Below the pieces are notes generated by a model that saw nothing but the letters and a program-made list of their open reading frames with translations, was not told the DNA's origin and did no database searches. DNA of 23,576 nucleotides from a virus, in IMG/VR virus record IMGVR_UViG_3300029267_000770, positions 1 to 23,576 of that record. One strand, given 5' to 3'. Made by a program: the position numbers and the translations under genes. Shown piece by piece: positions 15,819 through 22,868 of the stretch. Position 1 is the stretch's first letter. Each line of letters opens with the position of its first letter.

Positions 15819-16340
15819 TTACGGGTTATACACCCCGTCAATTTCTACCTCTAAAATTCTTTCGTAACTTTCTTTTACCGTGCTATTTGTTCTGAAATTG
15901 AAATCAGCTTGATAGCGGGGCTTAAAATCTGTATCGCCTAATTCAGTTAGATCCCGAATTTCCCCGCAACCTAAAAGCACCATTCCAAGCGGTTGAAAAA
16001 TCAATCTAGTTTCTAACCTATATCTTGATTGCTCCAATTGTGCTAGCTTTTCCCGCCCGTCAATCGCTTCATATATTTCAACCGAAATCGTTACAGCATT
16101 TCGATTTAAATACGTTGCTTCTACAAAATCTTCAAATGGCGGGGCTTTAACCTCTTTAGTGGTGTTTGAATAATCGGAAGTGTTACCGCTTACAATTTGA
16201 TATGTAAAATAATATTCCGCCCGGGGTTGCGGCGTATAACCATTTTGATTCGCACGAATAGAAAAATCATCATCGGACATTCCGAAAAACTCGTTAATCC
16301 ATTCATGCAAAGCGGAGTATATTTGTTGTTCAGTTGTCAT
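15819..16340 (-). CDS. Phage neck terminator protein (gp12-like)
   Basis: A 173-aa tail-terminator of the neck, of the family described for Pam3 gp12-like and LIC_12616-like proteins. Supporting segments: PQPRAEYYFTYQIVSGNTSD (about 32-51), RNAVTISVEIYEAIDGREKL (about 80-99) and the RYRLETRLIFQPLGMVLLGC block followed by GEIRDLTELGDTDFKPRYQA. It caps the tube at the head end and sits directly before the sheath gene. Its ATG abuts the stop of the upstream head-closure gene (TAAATG, no gap). Confidence 0.82.
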   Translation of the reverse strand: MTTEQQIYSALHEWINEFFGMSDDDFSIRANQNGYTPQPRAEYYFTYQIVSGNTSDYSNTTKEVKAPPFEDFVEATYLNRNAVTISVEIYEAIDGREKLAQLEQSRYRLETRLIFQPLGMVLLGCGEIRDLTELGDTDFKPRYQADFNFRTNSTVKESYERILEVEIDGVYNP

Positions 16341-16697
16341 TTAGACACCGTTTATATCCCGCATAACAACCCGTTTGAAGTTACCCAATGGATCCCGATC
16401 GTTTACTTGGACAACCTTATAGACTGCCCCATCATAGATTATTTGATCCGCTTCATATTTGCTATCTCTAGTGTGCAATTCAGTATCAGAAAAAACCCAA
16501 GTAACTCTATAGTCGCTAGCCTTTTCCCCATCGGCTAGCATGTTTAGATCATTTTCCCTTACGGGTTGCGGGGCAATTATCTTAATTGGTGTTTGTGTGG
16601 TCGTTGATTTCGAAAACTCCCCGCCCGTATAGGTACCGAAAGCATCCGCGCGATCTAAGATCGCATCTACCATCAAATCCGTAAAATATGAAAGCAT
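16341..16697 (-). CDS. Head-closure / head-tail connector protein
   Basis: A 118-aa protein between the gp10-like gene and the neck terminator. The segments TTTQTPIKIIAPQPVRENDLNML-type run (positions 32-53) and YDGAVYKVVQVNDRDPLGNF (about 89-108) followed by KRVVMRDINGV are usual in small beta-barrel head-closure proteins of this gene order, which bind the adaptor ring and stop DNA leakage. It is an ORFan-like family at the level I can read; the call is based on position, size and these beta patterns. There is a three-base gap to the upstream gene. Confidence 0.65.
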   Translation of the reverse strand: MLSYFTDLMVDAILDRADAFGTYTGGEFSKSTTTQTPIKIIAPQPVRENDLNMLADGEKASDYRVTWVFSDTELHTRDSKYEADQIIYDGAVYKVVQVNDRDPLGNFKRVVMRDINGV

Positions 16698-16700
16698 ATC

Positions 16701-17117
16701 CTATCCCGTCCATCCGGCCCAACTAATCGATTGTCTTAGTTGCCCGGTATCTATTAGGTGGATTGCCGTTATTGTTGCTTGGATGTCTCTTTGTACGAGT
16801 AGCCCCAAAGCCCCTTGTGCTTTTTCGGGCTTTATCTTCGCCAATAACAAATCACGAATAAGCCTTTTCATCAAATCTCGATACTTCTTATCGTTATTTA
16901 TTAGCGTTGATCTTAAAAAATGTTTCGCTTTGACTCTTTTAGTGCCGAATTCTTGCCACCATGCAATTTCGGCTACCGTTGCCCCCGTATCAGAATTGTT
17001 ATGCTCGCCCGCCCCACGTAATACACCAACTTTAACCATAGCTGGATTTGTACGCTTTTTCAGTCCTTCAACGCCACCATTGCGGCTAGTCCGCTTGATA
17101 TGTCCCGTAAAAGGCAT
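16701..17117 (-). CDS. HK97 gp10-like neck/tail-completion protein
   Basis: A 138-aa protein recognised by the conserved core of this family: AEIAWWQEFGTKRVKAKHFL (about 50-69), where 'EFGT...PFLR'-like motifs are diagnostic, and the C-terminal LIDTGQLRQSISW (about 121-133). It has the usual arginine/lysine-rich N-terminus (GHIKRTSRNGG). Family members act in neck or tail completion between adaptor and terminator. Its ATG directly abuts the stop of the upstream DUF4054 gene (17117/17118). Confidence 0.82.
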   Translation of the reverse strand: MPFTGHIKRTSRNGGVEGLKKRTNPAMVKVGVLRGAGEHNNSDTGATVAEIAWWQEFGTKRVKAKHFLRSTLINNDKKYRDLMKRLIRDLLLAKIKPEKAQGALGLLVQRDIQATITAIHLIDTGQLRQSISWAGWTG

Positions 17118-17411
17118 CTAGCAGCCCGTCTGTAACTCCGAAACCGCAACCGCGCCCATTCCTACCAACCTAACTAAAGACCAGTATTCTGCCCCGTAGG
17201 GCGTTCTAAGATAATATGCTTCCGTTCCGCTATCGACAGATGGAACAGCATAGTTAATTTGTACATCCCCAACTTTTTTAGAGGAAACGGGAAAAGACGG
17301 GGTAGCACTGCTAGCGGATTCCTGCAAAATCGAAAGGGCTAGATAATGCGCCGCTAACAGTGCTACCCCTTCATCATACAAATTACCCCATTTACACTCA
17401 CTAACAAGCAA
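17118..17411 (-). CDS. DUF4054-type head-tail adaptor, N-terminally truncated reading frame
   Basis: A 97-aa frame that matches the main part of DUF4054 adaptor proteins: CKWGNLYDEGVALLAAHYLA, then SVDSGTEAYYLRTPYGAEYW, then RLVGMGAV. The open frame extends upstream of the TTG at 17411 as LNKATLLVSECKWG, which aligns well with the family helix 'LxxAxxxVxxxxW', but there is no ATG; the frame closes at a TAA about 27 bases earlier. The expected family start MITPxQFxxRF occurs just upstream in another frame (17458-17423). So the gene looks disrupted near its N-terminus by a deletion plus frame change, or it starts at TTG. If real, the adaptor ring subunit might be altered or replaced elsewhere in the genome. 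Confidence 0.68.
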   Translation of the reverse strand: MLVSECKWGNLYDEGVALLAAHYLALSILQESASSATPSFPVSSKKVGDVQINYAVPSVDSGTEAYYLRTPYGAEYWSLVRLVGMGAVAVSELQTGC

Positions 17412-17422
17412 TGTCGCTTTAT

Positions 17423-17458
17423 TTAAAACCGCTCTTTAAATTGTGTAGGGGTAATCAT
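17423..17458 (-). pseudogene. Detached N-terminal fragment of the DUF4054 adaptor
   Basis: An 11-codon frame, MITPTQFKERF then TAA. The text is the family's usual N-terminus (MIT-x2-3-F-x-x-R-F, normally followed by PEF). It is in the 0 frame, whereas the rest of the protein is in the -1 frame. About 14-18 family residues between RF and LNKATLL appear missing. A stop of the upstream gene lies 8 bases before the ATG, with a weak AAGGAATAGG ribosome-binding stretch, consistent with this being the original start. Confidence 0.6.
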
Positions 17459-17466
17459 ATGCTTAC

Positions 17467-17712
17467 CTATTCCTTATCCTTCTTTTTCTTCTTATCCTTC
17501 TTTTCAGTCTTAGCCTTAACGATAGAAACGTTCTTTTTCTCCTTATGAGCTTTGAAATAATCGCTACCCTTCAAAGCTTTAAACGTTTCTTCATCATTAA
17601 TGCTATTTTCGCCCGGGATAAGACGGACGAATTTTTTTTCATCCCCAACAGTTACATTGAAACCTAATAACCTTTCAGTATTATTTTCAACAATTCGGCT
17701 ATCATCCGACAT
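17467..17712 (-). CDS. Small lysine-tailed protein following the capsid gene, function unknown
   Basis: An 81-aa protein. The core VTVGDEKKFVRLIPGENSIN (about 20-39) followed by DEETFKALKGSDYFKAHKEK resembles small conserved proteins that follow phage capsid genes, with 'L-x-PG-x-N' and a downstream 'Fkahke' element. The last 14 residues are almost entirely K, E and D (KTEKKDKKKKKDKE). A site ATAGAAAGGGG (17718-17728) lies before the ATG. It might be a minor capsid or neck accessory; no function is claimed. Confidence 0.65.
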   Translation of the reverse strand: MSDDSRIVENNTERLLGFNVTVGDEKKFVRLIPGENSINDEETFKALKGSDYFKAHKEKKNVSIVKAKTEKKDKKKKKDKE

Positions 17713-17764
17713 AGCAACCCCTTTCTATTGTAATGGTAATTGTAGCCCTTTCATTACCTAGCCC

Positions 17765-18697
17765 CTAGATTTTCTCTTTGATATTGAACGCAAGGGGGTA
17801 ATAGACGTTAAGCCCGCCGCATTCAGCCGTTACGGGGGTAATAACCTCTAAATTCCGCCTTTCCTCGGGATGGAAAACAATATCTTCTGGGATCTCAAAT
17901 TCAACCTTCATCGGGTCGCGGGGGTAAGCTACCATAACGTCCACGCCAGCCGTGCCAGCCCCTTCTAATTGCGGAACAGCGATAATATCATTAGGGCTTG
18001 ACAGATAAGGGCTATTCTGAATCACAAGCTGCGCAATCGTCATAGAAAGATCGGGAACTCGTTTGGTGAAAATGAGATTCCATTGCGCCAACGGGAGTAA
18101 CAGAGTATTAGCCCGTTCCTTACCCTTAGTGTTATCGTTAATCTCACTAAAAATAGCGTTAATATCATCTAAGATTTCATCTGCCGTTTTGGTGCTCCAT
18201 TCGGGGGTTGTAGCCGCTCCATTGGGAACATCACTAGTGGGGATATTCGGATGCGTTAACACACCAAATAAACCACTATCGGAATCCCCAAATAAAGAAA
18301 CGTCATTCATGAATTCTTCAATTGCGCGTCTAGCGGCATCTGCGCGCATCTGCGAAAGGGGCTTACCAGCCATACGGGCGGAAAGAATCTCTTTTCTTGA
18401 ATAACCAAAGCTAGCCGCAACCGTCCGAACGGGAATCGTAACCTCCCGCCCGTCTACATCTGCCCGGGGCAAATCGCCAGCATAGTTATTGATGATTTTC
18501 GCAATCCCCCGCTTATCATAAACCTGATACGTGATATGAGTGGCACCGGGATTGGTATCGGTCGCGATCGGGAAGATCGATCGATACATCAAATCAGCAT
18601 ACTGAACGTCAAAAGTTTTAGCCTTAATAGCTTCCAATTCTCTTTCAAAGAAAATCGAGCCTTCATCATTCAACAGTTCAACGATTTTGGGATCCAT
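17765..18697 (-). CDS. Major capsid protein (DUF2184, HK97-fold type)
   Basis: A 310-aa major capsid protein of the DUF2184 family. Recognised by ELEAIKAKTFDVQYADLMYR (about 20-39), GATHITYQVYDKRG (about 51-64), then GREVTIPVRTVAASFGYSRK and the spine-helix region DAARRAIEEFMNDVSLFGDS (about 119-138) with 'GLFGVLTHPN', and a late VYYPLAFN segment. The fold is the HK97 type. It follows a cement gene and a protease/scaffold gene as is usual. The ATG has a very strong site, ATAGAAAGGAG (18707-18717), fitting a high-copy product. No proteolytic prodomain is obvious within the protein. Confidence 0.92.
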   Translation of the reverse strand: MDPKIVELLNDEGSIFFERELEAIKAKTFDVQYADLMYRSIFPIATDTNPGATHITYQVYDKRGIAKIINNYAGDLPRADVDGREVTIPVRTVAASFGYSRKEILSARMAGKPLSQMRADAARRAIEEFMNDVSLFGDSDSGLFGVLTHPNIPTSDVPNGAATTPEWSTKTADEILDDINAIFSEINDNTKGKERANTLLLPLAQWNLIFTKRVPDLSMTIAQLVIQNSPYLSSPNDIIAVPQLEGAGTAGVDVMVAYPRDPMKVEFEIPEDIVFHPEERRNLEVITPVTAECGGLNVYYPLAFNIKEKI

Positions 18698-18706
18698 TTT
18701 TATTAC

Positions 18707-18717
18707 TCCTTTCTATA
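18707..18717 (-). promoter_or_regulatory. Extended ribosome-binding site of the capsid gene, ATAGAAAGGAG
   Basis: ATAGAAAGGAG on the - strand, 9 nt before the capsid ATG. The same element, (A)TAGAAAGG(A/G), precedes five other late genes (13879-13888, 14321-14330, 17718-17728, 19210-19219, 5175-5183). It can pair over 10 bases with a 16S 3' end of the CCUCCUUUCUA type. Confidence 0.75.
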
Positions 18718-18724
18718 GGCTCGA

Positions 18725-19201
18725 TTAGCTACCGATAGCCGGAAGAATGTTAACACGGACAAGACAAATATCACCGGAAACCGCGCAAGCTTCTTCTAAT
18801 TGCGCTCTAATAGCAATATGAGTTCCATCGACAGCAGCGGTCGAAAGCTGGCCGGAAGTGGTAACGTAAGTTAAACCATCACCTACATTTCCGGTTCCAT
18901 CAATTGAACAATAAATGAAACCTTCTTGCATATAGGCTACAGCTTCTTCATCCGAATAAAGTGCAACCCCACTACTATCATTTTCATGCGCCAAATCCCT
19001 AACTGAAATACCGGTTGCAGCGCCGCCTTCCGCCACCTTAACCTGCTTTTCGGGATCGGTGCCTAACTCAACAGCTAAACCAAAAGCAACATTCCCTTCC
19101 GCCGCTTTAGACCTAATCACTTTGGGTTCTAAATCAGCAATCAAACCGGGATAGGCTTTTGCCATTTTATTTTCGTAACTGGTCTGAACTCCCTGCGTCA
19201 T
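18725..19201 (-). CDS. Capsid cement/decoration protein (DUF2190-like)
   Basis: A 158-aa protein between protease/scaffold and capsid genes. It has the recognisable pattern of structural cement proteins: an N-terminus YENKMAKAYPGLIADLEPKV (about 9-28), VAFGLAVELGTDP, then GGAATGISVRDLAHEND (about 59-75) and a YMQEGFIYCSIDGTGNVGDG block (about 89-108) followed by LTYVTTSGQL. Such proteins stabilise the mature shell on its outside. TAGAAAGGAG (19210-19219) lies before the ATG, a full-strength site. I am confident of the role, less of the exact family. Confidence 0.83.
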   Translation of the reverse strand: MTQGVQTSYENKMAKAYPGLIADLEPKVIRSKAAEGNVAFGLAVELGTDPEKQVKVAEGGAATGISVRDLAHENDSSGVALYSDEEAVAYMQEGFIYCSIDGTGNVGDGLTYVTTSGQLSTAAVDGTHIAIRAQLEEACAVSGDICLVRVNILPAIGS

Positions 19202-19232
19202 TTTAGTATCTCCTTTCTACTATCTTTCTATG

Positions 19233-19772
19233 TTACTTATCTTCATTCTTGTAAGCATTCCGCGAATTTTCAACAAACTTTTTACGGGCCGCTTCGCTCG
19301 GCTTTTCTTTACCTTTAGGAGCATTGTTGAAAGCGCCGTTTAAAGCATCATTACTATCATCCAACCCTTTCTTTGCATTGGCTAACATAGTATCGAAAAC
19401 AGCATCAATATAATCATTGGACTTGTCTTTTAAATCAGCATCTTTGTTAGCCGCGAGAATAGCCGCTTTCTTGATTTCGACGTTAGACTTATTATCTACT
19501 TCGATCTTAGGATCTAATACCTTTGCATTGGTGATCAATTCGGTGCGCTCCTTAACAAGTGCATCAATTCGATCGGTATTAGCTAACTCCGCTTTGGTGG
19601 CGTCTAATTCGCCTTTCGTCTTATCAAGCTCTTTCTTCGAATTCTCCAATTCAGTCTTAACGCTATCAAGCTCACTACTAAGTTTTTCATTCTCAGTAGT
19701 GACGCTATCAAACGCCTGTAAAGCCTGATTCGAAAATTCAATCTCGATTCCGTTAACAATTCGTTTCTCCAT
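19233..19772 (-). CDS. Probable nested scaffold protein (in-frame internal start)
   Basis: An in-frame internal ATG at 19772 would give a 179-aa scaffold consisting of the coiled-coil and charged tail only. Directly before it lies AAGAAAGGAA (19781-19790), with an 8-nt spacer, close to the site used by the strongest late genes in this window. The protease domain ends before this point. The arrangement is the lambda C/Nu3 plan. Not proven that it is translated. Confidence 0.62.
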   Translation of the reverse strand: MEKRIVNGIEIEFSNQALQAFDSVTTENEKLSSELDSVKTELENSKKELDKTKGELDATKAELANTDRIDALVKERTELITNAKVLDPKIEVDNKSNVEIKKAAILAANKDADLKDKSNDYIDAVFDTMLANAKKGLDDSNDALNGAFNNAPKGKEKPSEAARKKFVENSRNAYKNEDK

Positions 19773-20369
19773 TTTCCCGTTTCCTTTCTTGTTGTTTTGG
19801 CTTTCCTCATTAGCCAAGCGGACTTTATCACCGGCCCGCCCTTTGAACACAATAGCCACATGATTAACGCGAATATCTTTAAATTCCGCGTCATACTCCC
19901 CAAAATCGGGATCTTCACCTTTATTCCAAAGGACTTCCGCCTTCATTCCCGTTGAACATTCTTCTTTAACTTTATCATTAATTTGATTGATCAATTCCGA
20001 ATCAGTGATAAGCAAATCGGCGCTAACCATGTTTCCTTTTTTCCTAGCCGCTTTAACGAAACCGCGCGAAAAGAACCGGGCATTTTGGCTAGTCACATTT
20101 TCGGACGGGTGACCATTGGTTATCGGCTTATCAATGATCGAAGCGATCGATTCTTTATCAAAAACCGCCTCTGGCCGATAAAGAACGCGGATAGCTTGAT
20201 CCATCGGGGCATTTTTCAACTCATTAGGTAGCGCTTCCGTGGGAAAATCGAAAACACAATAATTCAAAATACCGGACCTAGCAACGTTAGCATTAACCTT
20301 CATAAACCCTTCTGAGGTAATTTCACGATTGCTCAATTCGACGGTTTGACGATTATTGATTTGGATCAT
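19233..20369 (-). CDS. DUF2213 prohead protease with C-terminal scaffold region
   Basis: A 378-aa fusion of prohead protease and scaffold. The N-terminal domain has the DUF2213/U35-like serine protease elements: His87 in ITNGHPSENV, Ser139 in EECSTGMKAEV, and His170 in RVNHVAIV, then GRAGDKVRLANE. From about residue 200 the protein is a coiled-coil scaffold (TTENEKLSSELDSVKTELEN, then KKELDKTKGELDATKAELAN), ending in a charged tail. A Met at residue 200 (ATG 19772) has its own strong ribosome-binding site, so an independent scaffold is probably made, as with lambda Nu3. AAAGGAG precedes ATG 20369. Gene order fits: minor head, protease, cement, capsid. Confidence 0.9.
   Translation of the reverse strand: MIQINNRQTVELSNREITSEGFMKVNANVARSGILNYCVFDFPTEALPNELKNAPMDQAIRVLYRPEAVFDKESIASIIDKPITNGHPSENVTSQNARFFSRGFVKAARKKGNMVSADLLITDSELINQINDKVKEECSTGMKAEVLWNKGEDPDFGEYDAEFKDIRVNHVAIVFKGRAGDKVRLANEESQNNKKGNGKMEKRIVNGIEIEFSNQALQAFDSVTTENEKLSSELDSVKTELENSKKELDKTKGELDATKAELANTDRIDALVKERTELITNAKVLDPKIEVDNKSNVEIKKAAILAANKDADLKDKSNDYIDAVFDTMLANAKKGLDDSNDALNGAFNNAPKGKEKPSEAARKKFVENSRNAYKNEDK
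19781..19790 (-). promoter_or_regulatory. Internal ribosome-binding site for the nested scaffold
   Basis: AAGAAAGGAA on the - strand, 8 nt before ATG 19772 and inside the protease-scaffold frame. It matches the TAGAAAGGA-type sites before the capsid, cement and tube genes. Confidence 0.6.
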
Positions 20370-20434
20370 ATTGAACGCTCCTTTGTTGAATCATACTCGC
20401 GCACTAGCAAATAAACTAGTTGACAAACTTTCCC

Positions 20435-21262
20435 CTAAGCTTTCATTATTTTCAATCCAGTTAGATCGGGATCTGCCGTGCATCTGCATTGTATATCCTC
20501 GCCCGGGTGTCCGGTTATAGCGGGCGGGCTATCCCATGCAAACCGCTTCCCATTATTAGCAGCATGATCCGGTCTAACCCTTTCATCTTCACTAGTACGC
20601 CAGAAATAATGTGTTATACCTATATCATCTTGACGAATTCGGTTTAGGTTACCATTCAATTTGCTAACTTGGTCCCGGGCAATTAGCTTTGCTCGACGTT
20701 TTGAAACGCCACCAATTGCTTTTATATCCTTCTTTATAGAGAAGAAATCATTTCCACTTGTAACACCTTGCAAAACAACCCGTTCAATTCTATCAAATTG
20801 CTTTGCAGGCATCGTTTTTATTAGTGCTACATTCTCAGTAACACTAGCCCGCAAAGCCGAATCAACGTTGCTATCCGCAAGAATAGAAGTAATATCTACT
20901 CCAACCGCTTTATTGATTTGCTTTACAAATTTCTTTCTATTGAATTCGCTGTTTTGCTTTGCCATTTCTGCGGCGATTTCTTCCGCTACTTTTTCAACTT
21001 GTGTCCATTGCGATCGCAAAGCCCGAATTGCTATTCGGATGCTAGAAGGATCATAGTTAGCAATATAAAACTTTTCTTCCCTTTGTAATAGGGGTAATAA
21101 CTCCTTTTCAATATCCTTTATAACGGGATCCACAAAATGTTTTACTAGCGCCCTATAATAGCTCAATTCAATTTGCCTGGATACGTCTACCCCCGTTCCC
21201 GCACTAGCTTTAAGCCTTTGGCTTTCTAGTTGCTTTTGGAGCTTGATAGGGTCAATAGCCAT
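20435..21262 (-). CDS. Mu gpF-like minor head / head morphogenesis protein
   Basis: A 275-aa protein of the phage head morphogenesis (Mu gpF / SPP1 gp7) family. The diagnostic C-terminal block is clear: KRRAKLIARDQVSKLNGNLN (about 193-212), then THYFWRTSEDERVRPDHAAN and NGKRFAWDSPP, ending with the HPGEDIQCRCTADP cysteine motif. The N-terminal half is helical and basic. Such proteins bind the portal or incoming DNA inside the prohead. Its ATG overlaps the portal stop by one base (TAATG), as is typical for portal-gpF pairs. After it there is a 65-nt gap before the protease gene with no clear promoter. Confidence 0.9.
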   Translation of the reverse strand: MAIDPIKLQKQLESQRLKASAGTGVDVSRQIELSYYRALVKHFVDPVIKDIEKELLPLLQREEKFYIANYDPSSIRIAIRALRSQWTQVEKVAEEIAAEMAKQNSEFNRKKFVKQINKAVGVDITSILADSNVDSALRASVTENVALIKTMPAKQFDRIERVVLQGVTSGNDFFSIKKDIKAIGGVSKRRAKLIARDQVSKLNGNLNRIRQDDIGITHYFWRTSEDERVRPDHAANNGKRFAWDSPPAITGHPGEDIQCRCTADPDLTGLKIMKA

Positions 21263-22857
21263 TACTTAGCCCTTCCCATAACTAGTGTGATTCCTTCCGC
21301 TACGCTGTCATTTCGGAAAGTGCTAAAGTGTTGTGGATCATATTGGCGGAATCGGTAGCTAGTATTAGTCTCATCTACTCCATAATTCTTGAATTGTTCA
21401 TGATCTGCAATCCATTTTTCGGCTTGTGCTTTGGTGAATTCTTCTTTCGAAAGAATGATCGATTGTGCTAACCATTTGCCCTTTTGATCTGCGGCGGGCT
21501 TTCGTCCAATAGCCGGATTGGTAAACAATGCGTTATCAACGTCGGTATCAGTTGGTTCCATTCCTTCAATCGATTCCAATGCAGTTACATATTCATCGTC
21601 AATAGCATTATAAACGTCGTTATCCCTTAACTGTTTAGCCACAACAGAAGATGAAATAACCCCGTTTTGCAAATAAATTTGGTCCCGTTCCGCGTTTGAT
21701 TTCTGAATTTCGGCCTTTTCTTTGTCCGAAAGTTGCCATAAAGAACGAAATTCAAAGCTCCAATCATCGGGATAATAGCCCAAAATGGACCTAGAAAACA
21801 CTTGATCGAAGTAGGTTAGCGCCGGTAATAACTCGTTTTCTTGCTTGGAACTAACCATATCATAGTAATTCTCTAAATCACTATCGCCGGTAGCATTCAA
21901 ACCAGACGGGCTAGCCCCTAATAATCGAGTTTGCGGGATGTCACTAGCGGCGGAAACAATGCCAAGATATTCATTCATCATAGCATCTAAACCGCTAAAG
22001 CTAGTTTGCTTGCGATCGTGTGTTTCTTCCCTATCAAGTAACAAGGTATTGTTAATCGATTTCAACAAATCGGCCAAATGGAATCGATCGATTAATTGCT
22101 TTTCCCCATCGGGCATAGATAGCATTTGCATTAGATTCGGGATAGAAATAATGTCTAACTTCGATTCGTATACTAGGGAATTTACAATTTCTGCAAAGGA
22201 TTGAGAGTTCAAAACCGCATCATATACCCTTTGCAATACGGGGTTACTCCAATAATTGTTTTGCTGGCGCACCCTAAACGGCGCTAGCAGCCCATCAAAC
22301 CGGATAACCCTTGTATGGTGTACCATATACCCGCCCGGTAATTGATAGAATTCTGGATACTGGTAGTTAGCTTTGGTTGGATCTGAGGTATTGATCGAAC
22401 TGGCCGATACCATCCAACGATCTAGAATATGAATATATTTCAAATTCCCTTGTTTAATACCATCTAAAACCAATGGCTCCTCTAGATTTCCGCTATCTTC
22501 TACCCCCAAAAACATCAACGAACCACCATAGAGGTAAGCCCATTTAAGCGCTTCATTGAATTTCCGTTTAATCTTCCATTCTCTTTCGGCTTTTTCGTAT
22601 TGCTCAATCTCCTTTGGATCCATGTTCGGGGTAGTAATCGCCCGCCAATTTCGAACAGCATCATTAGCGGGAATATCAATGATTTTCCCCGATAGCCAAT
22701 CGTTAGTATACATATCTTCCAATTGCTGATAGCTGAAATCCCTTGCTTGAAAGAATGAATACATACGCTTGTCTTTATTGGTGCCAATATTGGCTACCAA
22801 GTTTCTTAGCGTATTTTGTGCATCTACAATTTCCGCTTTTGGCTTTTCTTGTGACAT
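21262..22857 (-). CDS. Portal protein (DUF1073 type) with extra C-terminal domain
   Basis: A 531-aa portal of the DUF1073 (HI1409-like) family. Typical segments: FSYQQLEDMYTNDWLSGKII, DIPANDAVRNWR, the WAYLYGGSLMFLGVED strand, then HHTRVIRFDG, and TRLLGASPSGLNATGDSDLE (a hallmark of the family), followed by ENYYDMVSSKQE. ATG 22857 is preferred to the upstream start at 22884, because AAGGGGG lies 7-12 nt before it and the extension MGRCIRGFD is not like the family. The last 70-80 residues (SIILSKEEFTKAQAEKWIAD ... TSYRFRQYDPQHF, ending ITLVMGRAK) are a separate small domain found in other phage structural proteins. Database labels sometimes call this family Acb1-like; there is no Acb1 catalytic pair here. 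Confidence 0.9.
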   Translation of the reverse strand: MSQEKPKAEIVDAQNTLRNLVANIGTNKDKRMYSFFQARDFSYQQLEDMYTNDWLSGKIIDIPANDAVRNWRAITTPNMDPKEIEQYEKAEREWKIKRKFNEALKWAYLYGGSLMFLGVEDSGNLEEPLVLDGIKQGNLKYIHILDRWMVSASSINTSDPTKANYQYPEFYQLPGGYMVHHTRVIRFDGLLAPFRVRQQNNYWSNPVLQRVYDAVLNSQSFAEIVNSLVYESKLDIISIPNLMQMLSMPDGEKQLIDRFHLADLLKSINNTLLLDREETHDRKQTSFSGLDAMMNEYLGIVSAASDIPQTRLLGASPSGLNATGDSDLENYYDMVSSKQENELLPALTYFDQVFSRSILGYYPDDWSFEFRSLWQLSDKEKAEIQKSNAERDQIYLQNGVISSSVVAKQLRDNDVYNAIDDEYVTALESIEGMEPTDTDVDNALFTNPAIGRKPAADQKGKWLAQSIILSKEEFTKAQAEKWIADHEQFKNYGVDETNTSYRFRQYDPQHFSTFRNDSVAEGITLVMGRAK

Positions 22858-22868
22858 ATCAAACCCCC

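Noticed and set aside
17423-17458. Programmed frameshift at CGG-TTT-TAA in the adaptor gene
   Set aside because: A -1 slip from TTT to GTT would be mismatched at the first position, and it would not restore the missing family residues; a deletion explains more.
20370-20434. Promoter in the 65-nt gap before the protease gene
   Set aside because: TATGAT is present, but no -35 element lies at 16-18 nt; the only TTGTCA is 25 nt away. The ACTAG/CTAGT inverted repeat there is only five pairs long.
21262-22857. Anti-CBASS Acb1 function for the portal gene
   Set aside because: The database name comes from family naming; the protein has full portal features and only one HxT-like motif, so the paired catalytic motifs are absent.
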